Positions 35,423 through 45,363 of a stretch of 64,000 bases of DNA are shown piece after piece. The position numbers were made by a program, and so were the translations under genes. Numbering within the stretch: position 1 is the first letter of the stretch; every line of letters begins with the position of its first letter. The notes below the pieces were generated by a model. That model saw only the letters and a list, made by a program, of their open reading frames with translations. It was not told the origin of the DNA and did no database searches. The DNA comes from Deltaproteobacteria bacterium (GTDB taxonomy: Bacteria; Desulfobacterota_D; UBA1144; Nemesobacterales; UBA2774), in the NCBI GenBank assembly GCA_029262275.1, contig JAJCZS010000037.1, positions 62,001-126,000 of the forward strand, in the 5' to 3' direction.

Positions 35423-35713
35423 ATGTTCGTAGGCATACTCCGAATTGATTTATATATGGATGGCAACAGATCTCTCAAAGATAAGAGGCAGACCTTAAAA
35501 AGCTTGATTCATAGAGCAAAATCCAGATTCAATAACATCTCAATAGCTGAAGTAGATTCTAATGATCTTTGGCAAAAGGCAACGGTGGGTATATCCTTCG
35601 TTAGCAATGAAAAACGTCATGTGAACTCAGTACTGGATCAAGTAGCTGACTTTATAGATTCAACAGGGTTGGTTCAAATGGGAAATAGAGAGCTTGAAAT
35701 ATTAAATATATAA
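35423..35713 (+). CDS. DUF503 (YlxP-like) protein
   Basis: The 96-residue protein of the DUF503 family opens FVGILRIDLYMDGNRSLKDKRQTLKSLIHRAKSRFNNISIAEV. The C-terminal half shows HVNSVLDQVADFID. The family is regularly encoded between infB and rbfA, as here (nine bases after infB, 13 before rbfA), implying a role in translation or ribosome assembly. Its biochemical function is not established. Confidence 0.9.
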   Translation: MFVGILRIDLYMDGNRSLKDKRQTLKSLIHRAKSRFNNISIAEVDSNDLWQKATVGISFVSNEKRHVNSVLDQVADFIDSTGLVQMGNRELEILNI

Positions 35714-35726
35714 TGGGGAGCGTTAT

Positions 35727-36083
35727 TTGGCAGCTACTTTTAAAAGATCAGCCAGGATTTCAGATTTAATAATAAAAGAAGTATCTCAAATGATAGTGAA
35801 GGGTGAAATTAGGGATCCTAGGGCTAGTTTAGCATTTATCACCGGAGCAAGGGTTTCCGATAATCTTAGCAATGCAAATATATATTTTTCCGTTCTAGAC
35901 GATTCCACAGATAAAGAAGAAGTTCTAAAGGGACTGGAAAGTGCCAAAGGATTTATTAAAACTGCGTTATCGAAGAGACTAAAGATGAGAAAACTACCTG
36001 ATTTGCAATTTAAACATGATACAGCTCTTGAGACAGGATATAAGGTAGACGAAGTACTTAGAGAGATTAAAACTGATGAGTGA
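35727..36083 (+). CDS. rbfA: Ribosome-binding factor A
   Basis: RbfA helps 16S rRNA 5'-end maturation on the 30S subunit. The 118-residue KH-fold protein shows RSARISDLIIKEVSQMIVKGEIRDPR and the closing LRKLPDLQFKHDTALETGYKVDEVLREI-like region. The start is TTG at 35727, with GGGGAG about seven bases upstream. It overlaps nrnA by eight bases. Confidence 0.94.
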   Translation: MAATFKRSARISDLIIKEVSQMIVKGEIRDPRASLAFITGARVSDNLSNANIYFSVLDDSTDKEEVLKGLESAKGFIKTALSKRLKMRKLPDLQFKHDTALETGYKVDEVLREIKTDE

Positions 36084-37050
36084 ATATAACAAGCTCAATG
36101 AATTGATTGGGCAATCAAAAAAGATATTAATTACCTCACATGAGAATCCTGATGGGGATGCGCTAGGTTCTATGCTGAGTCTTGGGCTTGGACTTTTAAA
36201 ATTGAACAAAGAAGTTGTATTTTATAATAAAGACGGAGTGCCTGAGATATTGGATTTCCTTCCTCATTCTGAAGAAATAATAGATTCTCTAGATTCTTTA
36301 TCCGGTCCGTTTGATATTGTTTTTGCTGTGGATTGCTCTGGTACATATAGAGCAGGTAAAGAGTTTGAAAGGTATGCAAAGTCTGAGAATTGTCTAAATC
36401 TTGTAATTATTGACCACCATGAGACAACCGGATCTAATGCTGATATACACATTCTTGATACAAATGCGTCTTCAACAGGGATCATGATTTATAGAATATT
36501 AAAGTCTCTAGATGTAGAAATTGATGAATCAATCTCAAAAAACATATATACAACGATAATTAGTGATACAGGTTCTTTTAATTATTCGAATACAAGCTCT
36601 GAGACCTTCAGAGTAGCTGCTGAGCTAGTCGACGCGGGAGCAGATCCTTCTGAGATCTCTCAGGCTTTATATGAAAATGAGCCACTTAGGAAGCTTGAGC
36701 TTTTTAAATTAGTAATTCCAACTCTAGATATAACCCCAGGTAAAACCATTGCTTCAATATTTGTAGATAAGGAAATGTTTAGTGAAACTGGAACAACCAG
36801 GGAAGACACCGAGGGGATGGTTAATATCCCTAGGAGCATAAAAGGGGTCCAAGTTGCTATGTTGTTTAGACAGGAAAAGGGGGAGGATTGGAAAATTAGT
36901 CTTAGATCTAAAGGACAGGTTAATGTAGCCAAGATAGCAGAGGGGTTTGGAGGCGGAGGTCATGCTAGGGCTGCGGGCTGCTCACTTAAGGGTAGCATTT
37001 CTGAAGTTAAATCTGAAGTAATTCGTAGTATTGAAGAGGCTTTAGGATGA
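36076..37050 (+). CDS. nrnA: Bifunctional oligoribonuclease/PAP phosphatase NrnA (DHH family)
   Basis: This 324-residue DHH/DHHA1 phosphoesterase degrades nano-RNAs and may hydrolyse 3'-phosphoadenosine 5'-phosphate. Metal-binding motifs are visible: SHENPDGDALGS, FAVDCSGTYR, the DHH motif in IIDHHETTGSN, and SDTGSFNYSNTSS. The C-terminal DHHA1 motif is FGGGGHARAAGCSL. Its ATG lies inside rbfA and its stop overlaps the truB start by four bases, so it is firmly in the translation superoperon. Confidence 0.93.
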   Translation: MSEYNKLNELIGQSKKILITSHENPDGDALGSMLSLGLGLLKLNKEVVFYNKDGVPEILDFLPHSEEIIDSLDSLSGPFDIVFAVDCSGTYRAGKEFERYAKSENCLNLVIIDHHETTGSNADIHILDTNASSTGIMIYRILKSLDVEIDESISKNIYTTIISDTGSFNYSNTSSETFRVAAELVDAGADPSEISQALYENEPLRKLELFKLVIPTLDITPGKTIASIFVDKEMFSETGTTREDTEGMVNIPRSIKGVQVAMLFRQEKGEDWKISLRSKGQVNVAKIAEGFGGGGHARAAGCSLKGSISEVKSEVIRSIEEALG

Positions 37051-37958
37051 GTGGAGTGATTGTGCTCGATAAGCCAAAGGGTATTACCTCTCAGAAGGCC
37101 GTAACTGAGGTGAACAAAATAATTAAGGCTAAGCGTGCTGGACACACTGGGACGCTTGATCCTTTTGCCACAGGCGTGTTGCCTATTTGTTTTGATAAAG
37201 CCACAAAACTAATTCCCTACATGAAGAATGATTTTAAGAAGTACGAAGCTGTAATTCATCTCGGAATATCTACTGATACTCTTGATAATACAGGTGAGGT
37301 TACAAAGAAGTGTGATCCTGGGATTTTAGATAAAAATACAATAATTGGTGCATTTTCTAAATATAAGGGTAAAATAAACCAGATTCCTCCCATGTTTTCA
37401 GCAGTTAAGAAAGATGGAGTTAGATTATATGAGCTGGCTAGAAGAGGGATAGAGGTTGAAAGGGCTCCAAGGGAAGTAACAATTAATAAGATTGAGCTAT
37501 TGGAGTTTGATCCACCACTCATAAGATTTATTGTAGAATGTTCGCGCGGTACTTATATCAGGGTTCTTGCTGCTGACATTTCTGATGATCTTGGTTGCGG
37601 TGGGCACCTAGTTGAACTTAGAAGAATTAGTAGTGATGGATTTACGATAGATGAAGCGGTAACGATAGATGATATAAAGAGTGGCAATATTGAATTAACT
37701 TCACTAGAAGATGTACTCTCACATATCAAAGAAGTAAACGTTTCTTCTAATGTGGCCAGTCAAATCAGACTAGGCAAACAAATTATGAGATCTCATATAG
37801 ATTTAAATGACCTCCCGGTGTTTGAAGCTGGAGATCATTTAAAGATTTATGAGAATAAGGTTTTGGTCGCTATAACCCAGGCGAATGTCGGCTCAAGTGA
37901 GCTTGGGGAAGTAGATGATCAAGCAATTGTTTTTAAATTGCTCAGAGTATTTAACTAA
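37047..37958 (+). CDS. truB: tRNA pseudouridine-55 synthase
   Basis: TruB makes pseudouridine 55 in the T-loop of tRNAs. The 303-residue protein has the catalytic Asp38 in GHTGTLDPFATGVLPIC, the KYEAVIHLGISTDTLDNTG segment, IPPMFSAVKKDGVRLYELARRG and CSRGTYIRVLAADI, with a C-terminal PUA-like region. ATGA overlap couples it to nrnA; rpsO follows after 65 bases. Confidence 0.96.
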   Translation: MSGVIVLDKPKGITSQKAVTEVNKIIKAKRAGHTGTLDPFATGVLPICFDKATKLIPYMKNDFKKYEAVIHLGISTDTLDNTGEVTKKCDPGILDKNTIIGAFSKYKGKINQIPPMFSAVKKDGVRLYELARRGIEVERAPREVTINKIELLEFDPPLIRFIVECSRGTYIRVLAADISDDLGCGGHLVELRRISSDGFTIDEAVTIDDIKSGNIELTSLEDVLSHIKEVNVSSNVASQIRLGKQIMRSHIDLNDLPVFEAGDHLKIYENKVLVAITQANVGSSELGEVDDQAIVFKLLRVFN

Positions 37959-38023
37959 ACACGCCGTGGTTAAATGAATCTGAGTCAATTTGCCAAATAC
38001 AGAAATACAAAGGAGGCAGTTAA

Positions 38024-38293
38024 ATGGCGCTAGATAAAGAAGATAAATCCCAAATAATCAGTGAGTTCGCAACTCATGATAAGGATGTTGGCTCACCAGA
38101 GGTGCAAGTTGGCATACTTTCCCGTAGAATCGCAGATCTTACTGAGCATATGAGTAATGCACCTAAGGATTTTCATTCCAGACGAGGACTCGTGCTTCTT
38201 GTTGCTAGAAGAAGACGTTTACTTAACTATATTAAAAAGAACAGCCCGGAAAAATATCCAGGGCTCATAAAAAGACTCGGACTTAGAAAGTAG
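38024..38293 (+). CDS. rpsO: 30S ribosomal protein S15
   Basis: The 89-residue protein is canonical S15: helix 1 with [30 protein letters not shown], then [22 protein letters not shown] and [12 protein letters not shown]. It binds 16S rRNA early in 30S assembly. AAAGGAGG precedes the ATG. It is followed by pnp after 23 bases, the classical rpsO-pnp pair. Confidence 0.98.
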   Translation: MALDKEDKSQIISEFATHDKDVGSPEVQVGILSRRIADLTEHMSNAPKDFHSRRGLVLLVARRRRLLNYIKKNSPEKYPGLIKRLGLRK

Positions 38294-38316
38294 AGAGTTA
38301 TTAAGGAGGCAGTATA

Positions 38317-40422
38317 TTGATTAATCAACCAAAGAAGGTTGAAGCACAGATATTTGGAACAACTTTTGGGCTTGAGACCGGAACACTTGCAAAACAGACA
38401 AGCGGCTCAGTATTGGCACGCTATGGTGACACAGTAGTGTTGGCTACACTAGTTGCGGCTAAAGAAAAAACAGAAGGTGAAGACTTTTTACCACTGACAG
38501 TTAACTATCAAGAAAAATCTGCTGCTGCGGGGAAAATACCGGGCGGATTTTTCAAAAGAGAGGGAAGACCTAACGAAAAGGAAGTTCTAACTTCAAGGCT
38601 TATTGATAGGCCAATTAGACCCTTATTTCCTAAAGAATTTACATATCAGACTCAAATAATTATTACGGTCTTTTCTGCAGATGCTGATTATGATCCCGAT
38701 GTACTATCAGTAACAGCGGCATCAGCGGCACTTACGGTTTCTGATGTTCCCTTTGCGGGCCCATTGGCTGCTGTTAGAGTTGCTAGAGTTGGGGGAGAGT
38801 TCATTTGCAACCCTATAAAAAGTCAACTTGAAGAAAGTGACATGAACATTGTTGTAGCGGGAACAAAAGAAGCTATCGTTATGGTTGAGGGAGGTTCAAA
38901 TGAAGTCTCTGAATCCGACATAATAGATGCCCTGATGTTTGCCCATGAATGTATTCAGGAATTCATTAAAGTTCAGGAAGATTTAGTTGCTGGTGAGGAT
39001 ATTCAGAAACGAGTTCTTGATCCTATTGAAGAAGATGAAGATTTCAACAACAAGGTTATTTCTTTTGCTGACGATAAATTAAAAGAAGCTATTGTGATTT
39101 CATCTAAAACCGAAAGAAATGATACTATAAAGAAAATTCATTCTGAGACACAGGAACAAATAAGTTCTCAGTATCCTGATGAAGAAGTAGATATTTCAAA
39201 GCCTTTTGAGAAATTACTAAAAGAATCTGTTAGAGGCCTTATCGTTAATGACCAAAAGAGACTTGATGGTAGAGGATACAGAGATGTTAGACCAATAAGT
39301 GGTGAGGTTGGTTTTCTTCCTCGTGTACATGGCTCAGCAGTATTTACCAGGGGTGAGACACAGGCTGCTGTGACTGCTACTCTTGGTACCAAATATGATG
39401 AGCAAAGGATAGATTCTCTAGAAGGGGATGTTACCAAAACATTTATGCTTCATTACAATTTTCCTCCATATAGTGTAGGAGAGACCTCTTTTAGATTAGG
39501 GCCGGGACGAAGAGAAATTGGGCATGGAGCGCTAGCTGAAAGAGCTCTTTCTGTAGTTTTACCAAAAAGAGAAGACTTTCCTTATACCCTAAGAATCGTC
39601 TCAGAGGTACTTGAGTCAAACGGCTCCTCCTCAATGGCTTCAGTGTGTGGCGGAACTTTATCGATGTTAGACGCCGGTGTTCCTATTAGTGCACCTGTTA
39701 GCGGTATAGCAATGGGATTGATTAAAGAAGGCGACAACTTTGTAATTCTCTCAGATATTTTAGGGGACGAAGACCATTTAGGAGATATGGATTTTAAAGT
39801 TGCAGGTACTACTAATGGAGTAACTGCTCTCCAGATGGATATTAAAGTTACCGGAGTTACAAGAGAAATTCTTACTGATGCTCTAAATCAGGCAAAAGAA
39901 GGCAGACTCCATATTCTAGGAGAGATGGACAAGATACTTGCCACTCCTAGAGAGGACATTTCAGAGTTTGCTCCTAGAATTATCACAATGCAGGTAGATC
40001 AGGCCAAGATCAAAGATGTTATTGGCTCTGGTGGTAAAACTATCAAGAAGATTGTTGAACTTACTGGTGTGCAGATAGATATAGATGACTCTGGTACTGT
40101 AAATATTGCATCTCCTGATAGAGATGCTTGTGCCCAAGCAATCAAGATAATTGAAGGAATTGTCGAAGATATGGAAGTTGGCAAGGTTTATCTTGGAACC
40201 GTTAAAAGGATATTAGATTTCGGTGCTATTGTTGAGCTTGCAAATGGGAAAGACGGACTGGTTCACATCTCTGAGCTAGAACCAAAAAGAGTTGAGAAAG
40301 TTACAGATGTCCTTCAAGAAAAAGATGAGTTATTAGTTAAATGTATCGAAACGAGCCGCGATGGAAAGATCAGGCTGAGCAGAAAACAGGCTCTTGATCA
40401 GAACATTGAGGATTATAGATAA
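38317..40422 (+). CDS. pnp: Polyribonucleotide nucleotidyltransferase (PNPase)
   Basis: PNPase is a phosphorolytic 3'-5' exoribonuclease. The 701-residue protein contains two RNase PH-like domains; the first has [29 protein letters not shown] and the second has [21 protein letters not shown] and [15 protein letters not shown]. They are separated by a helical domain. A KH domain ([25 protein letters not shown]) and an S1 domain ([20 protein letters not shown]) follow. The start is TTG at 38317 with AAGGAGG seven bases upstream. Confidence 0.97.
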   Translation: MINQPKKVEAQIFGTTFGLETGTLAKQTSGSVLARYGDTVVLATLVAAKEKTEGEDFLPLTVNYQEKSAAAGKIPGGFFKREGRPNEKEVLTSRLIDRPIRPLFPKEFTYQTQIIITVFSADADYDPDVLSVTAASAALTVSDVPFAGPLAAVRVARVGGEFICNPIKSQLEESDMNIVVAGTKEAIVMVEGGSNEVSESDIIDALMFAHECIQEFIKVQEDLVAGEDIQKRVLDPIEEDEDFNNKVISFADDKLKEAIVISSKTERNDTIKKIHSETQEQISSQYPDEEVDISKPFEKLLKESVRGLIVNDQKRLDGRGYRDVRPISGEVGFLPRVHGSAVFTRGETQAAVTATLGTKYDEQRIDSLEGDVTKTFMLHYNFPPYSVGETSFRLGPGRREIGHGALAERALSVVLPKREDFPYTLRIVSEVLESNGSSSMASVCGGTLSMLDAGVPISAPVSGIAMGLIKEGDNFVILSDILGDEDHLGDMDFKVAGTTNGVTALQMDIKVTGVTREILTDALNQAKEGRLHILGEMDKILATPREDISEFAPRIITMQVDQAKIKDVIGSGGKTIKKIVELTGVQIDIDDSGTVNIASPDRDACAQAIKIIEGIVEDMEVGKVYLGTVKRILDFGAIVELANGKDGLVHISELEPKRVEKVTDVLQEKDELLVKCIETSRDGKIRLSRKQALDQNIEDYR

Positions 40423-40453
40423 TTCTTTATACATATAACGATTAATAGAGAAA

Positions 40454-41389
40454 GTGAAACTAAATAAACCCAAACTGATTGTTGTTTTGGGTCCTACAGC
40501 AGTAGGAAAGAGTGCTGTTGGCATTGATATAGCTAAGAGGTTAGGGGGCGAAATTATCAATGCCGATTCCCTCCAAGTATACAAATATCTTAATATTGGC
40601 ACAGCCAAGCCAAGCTCAAAAGAACTAGATGAAGTAAACCACCACTTAATAGATATTGTTAATCCGGATGAGGATTTTAATGCGGGCATATTTAGAACCC
40701 GAGCAGCTTCAACTATTAATGATCTATCCCAAGCGGGTAAAAATATAATACTTGTCGGAGGCACTTATCTTTATGTGAAAGTGCTTCTCTCTGGTCTTAT
40801 TGAAGGACTGCCTGCAAATCAGGAAATAAGAGAGAACATAAAAAAGTTGCGGTCCATCTTCGGACTCCCGTATGTATATGAGAGACTGTCTTTAATAGAC
40901 CCTGAGGCAGCATCAAGAATCCATCCCAATGACTACGTTAGAGCCGAGAGGGCTCTCGAGGTTAATTATCTTACAGGACAGAAAATGTCAGAGCTACAAT
41001 CGGAGCATTGTTTTCGAGACCAAGACTTTGAATATCTGAAAATTGGTATTTCCTTGGACAGAGAACTTCTTAAACAACGTATTGATACTAGAGTTGATGC
41101 TATGATTGAAGCTGGACTTGTAGGGGAAGTAGAAAAGTTAAGAGAAATGGGTTATCCGTGTGACTTAAAGCCAATGCAGTCAATCGGTTATAAAGAGATA
41201 AATCAATTTCTTGATGGGGATATAAATTTTGATGAAGCTGTCGAGCTGATAAAGCGCGATACAAAGAGATTTGCCAAAAGGCAAATGACCTGGCTTAGAA
41301 AAGATAATGAAATCAAATGGTTTGAGCTAGATAAGAACTTTGATCAAATTGCTGATTTAGCAAAAGAGTTTTTTGGGAGTCGGCTTTAA
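40454..41389 (+). CDS. miaA: tRNA dimethylallyltransferase
   Basis: MiaA adds the dimethylallyl group to A37 of tRNAs reading UNN codons. The 311-residue protein has the P-loop GPTAVGKS (residues 13-20), ADSLQVYKYLNIGTAKPS, HHLIDIVNPDEDFNAGIF, the GGTYLYVK motif and a final KRDTKRFAKRQMTWLRKD. The start is GTG at 40454. It is the last gene of the plus-strand superoperon, 31 bases after pnp and 12 bases from the convergent ccmH stop. Confidence 0.95.
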   Translation: MKLNKPKLIVVLGPTAVGKSAVGIDIAKRLGGEIINADSLQVYKYLNIGTAKPSSKELDEVNHHLIDIVNPDEDFNAGIFRTRAASTINDLSQAGKNIILVGGTYLYVKVLLSGLIEGLPANQEIRENIKKLRSIFGLPYVYERLSLIDPEAASRIHPNDYVRAERALEVNYLTGQKMSELQSEHCFRDQDFEYLKIGISLDRELLKQRIDTRVDAMIEAGLVGEVEKLREMGYPCDLKPMQSIGYKEINQFLDGDINFDEAVELIKRDTKRFAKRQMTWLRKDNEIKWFELDKNFDQIADLAKEFFGSRL

Positions 41390-41401
41390 TAGATCTTGTA
41401 T

Positions 41402-41893
41402 TTAAGAATCGCTCTTTTTAATTTCTTCATCAACTTTATTTATATATTCATCCTGACTTTTGGCTATAGTCTCGATTTCTTTTCTGTCTTCACTTCCATC
41501 TTCTTTTTGAGCTCTAAACAAGAACAAAGTAATAATGACTCCGCCTATTATTATTCCTGCCCCAGGTAGAAGCCATAGAATCCAGTTTATACCTTTTGGA
41601 GGAGGAGAGGCAAGAATACTCTCTCCGTAGCTGCTTACAAAATAAGCCAGTATTTCTTCTTGGGATTTTCCTTCTTCTAGTTGTTTTCTGATGATATCCC
41701 TCATATCATTTGCAAGATTAGAGTTGGATTCTCCTACACTCTGTCCCTGACATACAGGGCACATAAGAAGATTTGCAATACTTGTTGTTTGATCGTCAAT
41801 ACCTTCTTCAGCGATTGAGACGAGTCCTGAAAAAACAAGAATTGAAATTATAGTTAATACACTTAATGAGTTTTTTAAAGTAAGCCTAGTCAT
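41402..41893 (-). CDS. ccmH: Cytochrome c biogenesis protein CcmH (heme ligation thioredoxin-like)
   Basis: CcmH reduces apocytochrome CxxCH thiols in System I cytochrome c maturation. The 163-residue protein has a signal peptide and the redox motif LMCPVCQGQ (Cys45 and Cys48, canonical LRCxxCQ). A three-helix domain (NDMRDIIRKQLEEGKSQEEILAYFVSSYGESIL) and a transmembrane helix at about 107-128 follow, then a charged tail. Its start overlaps the ccmG stop by one base (TAATG). No ccmA-F genes are in the window, so the rest of the system must lie elsewhere. Confidence 0.93.
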   Translation of the reverse strand: MTRLTLKNSLSVLTIISILVFSGLVSIAEEGIDDQTTSIANLLMCPVCQGQSVGESNSNLANDMRDIIRKQLEEGKSQEEILAYFVSSYGESILASPPPKGINWILWLLPGAGIIIGGVIITLFLFRAQKEDGSEDRKEIETIAKSQDEYINKVDEEIKKSDS

Positions 41894-42441
41894 TAGGATT
41901 CATTCTCTTGTGGTTTCTGAGCCTTTAGGACGAAGTAATCTATGATTTGCTCCGTGAGTGGTCCTGTAAATTTATCTCTGACCATCCCGGACGAATCAAT
42001 GAAAAATGTCTCTGGTACTCCGCCCACTCCATAATCAATCTGAATTTCCTCATCAGGGTCTAGAGCATGCGGGTAACCGCCACCAAATTTACTTAGATAT
42101 TTAAGCGCATTTGAGTTCTCGTCCCATACGTTAACACCCACAAAAACTACATCATCGCCCTTATACTTCTGCCATGCTCTCTCTAGTGCTCCAGCTTCTT
42201 GTTTGCAGGGCATACACCATGAAGCCCAGAAATTTAGAAGTACTGTTTTTCCTTCCAGATCAGATAATTTCAAATCTTGTCCATCAAAAGTCTTTAAGTT
42301 GAAGTCGGGTGCTTGCGTGCCTATCAAAGGGGATGTTTTTATGCTTACTCTGTTGCCGAAGATCGCATATCCCATAAGAGATATGAGACCCACAATGATT
42401 ATTAATACAACTATTTTTCCTGAAGCACCTAGTATTTTCAT
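41893..42441 (-). CDS. ccmG: CcmG/DsbE-type membrane-anchored thioredoxin
   Basis: The 182-residue periplasmic thioredoxin has an N-terminal anchor (residues 9-28), the motif NFWASWCMPCKQE (Cys76 and Cys79) and the acidic GVNVWDE insert typical of CcmG/DsbE. The proline loop is VGGVPETFFID. It passes electrons from the membrane to CcmH or to apocytochrome. It lies between a cytochrome c gene (63 bases) and ccmH (one-base overlap), which suits a role in maturing that cytochrome. Confidence 0.9.
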   Translation of the reverse strand: MKILGASGKIVVLIIIVGLISLMGYAIFGNRVSIKTSPLIGTQAPDFNLKTFDGQDLKLSDLEGKTVLLNFWASWCMPCKQEAGALERAWQKYKGDDVVFVGVNVWDENSNALKYLSKFGGGYPHALDPDEEIQIDYGVGGVPETFFIDSSGMVRDKFTGPLTEQIIDYFVLKAQKPQENES

Positions 42442-42504
42442 ATATAAACAGAAAGTCCTTTGAATTAAGAATTATAGTATAGCCAATGATAGTTGGGAGT
42501 TCGA

Positions 42505-43047
42505 TTAATATTTATAGAACTCTTCATCTTCTGGCGGGATGTCGAAATCAAATGACCCATTGTTTTTGAGCGCCTTGTAATCTTCTGCTGATAAATCAGG
42601 AAGCTGTTTTAGGAACGCAACTATGGACCATATTTCCTGATCACTATGAGACAGACCAAATGCGGGCATTCCTGTCATTTTTATTCCGTTTTTTGTTACC
42701 CAAAATAGTTCTACAGCGCTAAGCTCTTCTGACTCTTCTGCAAGATCAGGAGGGCTTGGGTTAAAACCCTCAGCCGCTTCACTTCCAGGTCCACCGTGGC
42801 AGCCAACACACATATTGTCATAAAGGTCGAATCCTGACTTTATTAATGAATCATCATTTAATTTGGCTCTTTCTATATTCTCTGAGTGTTTTTTTATTGA
42901 ATATTTTTTTGTAGTGTTAAATACCCATTCAGCTAATAGTGAATGAGGTTCAGTTGCAGCAATGTTATAGGTTCCAGAATAGATAAATACAAACAACCCT
43001 GCAATTAATAATATCAAAACTAATATAACAGTTTTAATAAATCCCAT
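42505..43047 (-). CDS. Membrane-anchored mono-heme cytochrome c
   Basis: The 180-residue protein has an N-terminal transmembrane anchor (residues 5-24) and one heme site, CVGCHGGPG (Cys80, Cys83, His84). The MPAFG segment near residue 128 supplies the probable axial Met. Around it, KSGFDLYDNMC and SIVAFLKQLPDLS mark a class I cytochrome domain. It is encoded between the multicopper oxidase-barrel gene and ccmG/ccmH on the same strand, so it may exchange electrons with the copper oxidase or with a terminal oxidase. Confidence 0.88.
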   Translation of the reverse strand: MGFIKTVILVLILLIAGLFVFIYSGTYNIAATEPHSLLAEWVFNTTKKYSIKKHSENIERAKLNDDSLIKSGFDLYDNMCVGCHGGPGSEAAEGFNPSPPDLAEESEELSAVELFWVTKNGIKMTGMPAFGLSHSDQEIWSIVAFLKQLPDLSAEDYKALKNNGSFDFDIPPEDEEFYKY

Positions 43048-43183
43048 TTATAATCCCCCGTTTCAATTAAAAATTTAGCCACTCTAAGATATTAATCCTG
43101 ATATTCATGAATTTATATTATGATTAGCTTATTGGAACTATACTCTCAACTATATTATCATAAATTAATAGAGTTTTGCAGTT

Positions 43184-45271
43184 TTATAATCTTATTTCTA
43201 TACCTCCACCAGCTCCAAACTCTGAATAATACTGCCCTACGAGAGATAACCACTTATTAATCATCACTGCACCTCCAGCTTTCCACTCCCACTTGCTCTC
43301 GGTGTCGAACTGAAGCTCCCCAAAGGCACTCAGCCGCTCAGTAAGATCTATTTCTTTATCAAGAATTATTCTTAGATCAGCATCAGTATCTATCCAAACA
43401 GTACTATCTATGAGTAATGGCAGTAAGTACCTCACCCCAAATATTCCGCGAGTATCTTGCTCTTCATTAGTAATATCAATCCCTCCAAATGCTGTTATAA
43501 AACGGTTGATATATCTATTATATGTAAGCACGATTTCATAGTCTTCTTCTTCCCATCCTGCTTCCCATGTAGCACTGATTGTGTTTCTTGTATTTGATAT
43601 CGCAGCTGTTCCTTCAGTCATCTGACTTAGTATTCTCACATCCGCCCAGTAGTAGAGAGGGTCCTTGTATAGATTGGGCCTCATCTCTTTAATGTCCGGA
43701 TCAATGTCTGAGCCCACGTAACTTACAATTCGTGACATGCCTGCCTTCATATGATAGAGAACATGGCAATGGAAAAACCAGTCTTTTTCCTCATTTGCTT
43801 CAAACTCAATTACTACAGTTCCAAGCGGGGGGACATCAACTGTGTGCTTTAGGGGCGAGTATTCTCCTTGTTCATTTAATACCCTGAAAAAATGACCGTG
43901 GAGATGCATCGGGTGGTGCATCATAGTTGTATTATTAAGTATAAATCTTACATTCTCGCCCTTACGAATTAGTATTTTGTCATCTTCATTGATTGTCATT
44001 CCATTTATCGACCATACGTACCTCTCCATATCGCCCGTTAGATTAAGTACTACTTCTCTAGTCTGGTTTTCTGATGGCAAAGTGGTTTCCTCCAGTGAGC
44101 GCAAGTTGTCATATGGAGGAAGCGGTCTTGGATTCTTAGGCATGTTCATCATATCAGACATTTCCATTTGATCATGTCCCATATTTTCATGCATTGTATG
44201 GTCCATTTCCATCTCTGAGTGACCCATCATCTGAGAATGATCCATCTTATATAAATTTGGTCTGGGAATATTCGGGGCTAATACTTGTGCACCTTCTCCA
44301 ATAAATAGTGACGCATGACCTGAGCCGTCCTGTGCTGTAGCACGGAATTCATATGAACCGCCATCGGGAACTGTTAAGATCACATCATATGTTTCGGCTA
44401 TAGCCATTAGAATTCTATCGGTATCAAAAGGCTCTACATCAACACCATCTGCAGCGATTACTTTCATCTCACCACCAGCATAGTTGAGATAAAAATAGCT
44501 AGATCCACCAGCGTTAATTATTCTCAGTCTCACATCCTCTCCAGGCTCTGTTTTTAGGGTGGACTGGGGCTTTCCATTAATTAAGAAAGCATCGTATGCG
44601 ACGTCTGATATATCCATTGGAGGCATTCTTCGAATTGAGCGCTTTAGATTATCCATTACAGCATGATTTTTGATAACTCCAAGCACAGTCTGCTTACCGC
44701 CTTTCTTAAAAGATTGATATTCGCTTCCACGTTTTAAATCTCTTAAGACTTCATTCGGGTTTTGATCAGTCCAGTCGGATAGAACAACAACATGCTCAAC
44801 TTCGGGTAGTTCTATATCTGTCCTTTGTTCTTTGGGCTCAATCACAATTGATCCATATACTCCCAACTGTTCCTGAAGACCTGTATGAGAGTGGTACCAA
44901 TATGTGCCGCTGTGTTTAATTGGGAATTCATACGTATAGGTTGTTCCTGGTTTTATTGGCGGTGTAGTTAGATAAGGCACGCCGTCTTCTCTGTTGGGTA
45001 GTAACAATCCGTGCCAGTGAATTGAGGTATTCATATCCATATTGTTCTCAACATTTATTCTTGCGGTATCACCTTCTTTGAAATAAAGAGTAGGTCCTGG
45101 AATTGAGTCATTAATGGACATTGCACTCTTCTCTTTACCAGAATAGTTCACTGTCTTGTGATCTATCTCCAAATTGTATTCTCTAACTTCAGCACTAGCT
45201 TTGTTATAAGAAAAAAGTGCACAAGCTATAATTAATAGTATTAAAAAAATGTTTTCAGTTCTAAAATTCAT
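43184..45271 (-). CDS. CopA-like multicopper oxidase with Met/His-rich loop and C-terminal barrel-like domain
   Basis: This exported oxidase of 695 residues has a signal peptide (to about residue 27). Three cupredoxin domains contain the copper motifs IHWHG (His85, His87), YWYHSHTG (His127, His129), HPMHLHGHFF (near 453-462) and HCHVLYHMKAGM (near 501-512). A Met/His-rich insert spans about 343-379 (MDHSQMMGHSEMEMDHT). Residues 533-695 are unusual: a tail of alternating strands (YYWADVRIL, EIVLTYNRYINRF, RGIFGVRYLLPL) resembling the CopB outer-membrane barrel, ending GGGIEIRL. ATG 45271 has GGAG seven bases upstream; ATG 45292 is an alternative. A role in Cu(I) oxidation or tolerance is inferred. 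Confidence 0.88.
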   Translation of the reverse strand: MNFRTENIFLILLIIACALFSYNKASAEVREYNLEIDHKTVNYSGKEKSAMSINDSIPGPTLYFKEGDTARINVENNMDMNTSIHWHGLLLPNREDGVPYLTTPPIKPGTTYTYEFPIKHSGTYWYHSHTGLQEQLGVYGSIVIEPKEQRTDIELPEVEHVVVLSDWTDQNPNEVLRDLKRGSEYQSFKKGGKQTVLGVIKNHAVMDNLKRSIRRMPPMDISDVAYDAFLINGKPQSTLKTEPGEDVRLRIINAGGSSYFYLNYAGGEMKVIAADGVDVEPFDTDRILMAIAETYDVILTVPDGGSYEFRATAQDGSGHASLFIGEGAQVLAPNIPRPNLYKMDHSQMMGHSEMEMDHTMHENMGHDQMEMSDMMNMPKNPRPLPPYDNLRSLEETTLPSENQTREVVLNLTGDMERYVWSINGMTINEDDKILIRKGENVRFILNNTTMMHHPMHLHGHFFRVLNEQGEYSPLKHTVDVPPLGTVVIEFEANEEKDWFFHCHVLYHMKAGMSRIVSYVGSDIDPDIKEMRPNLYKDPLYYWADVRILSQMTEGTAAISNTRNTISATWEAGWEEEDYEIVLTYNRYINRFITAFGGIDITNEEQDTRGIFGVRYLLPLLIDSTVWIDTDADLRIILDKEIDLTERLSAFGELQFDTESKWEWKAGGAVMINKWLSLVGQYYSEFGAGGGIEIRL

Positions 45272-45363
45272 GTCCTTTCTCCATTTATTCATATCCTTTT
45301 AAATCAGAAAATTAAAGTTTCCCATAAACTTTTAAAGAGTTTTGGGTAAGGATGTAGTGGAGA

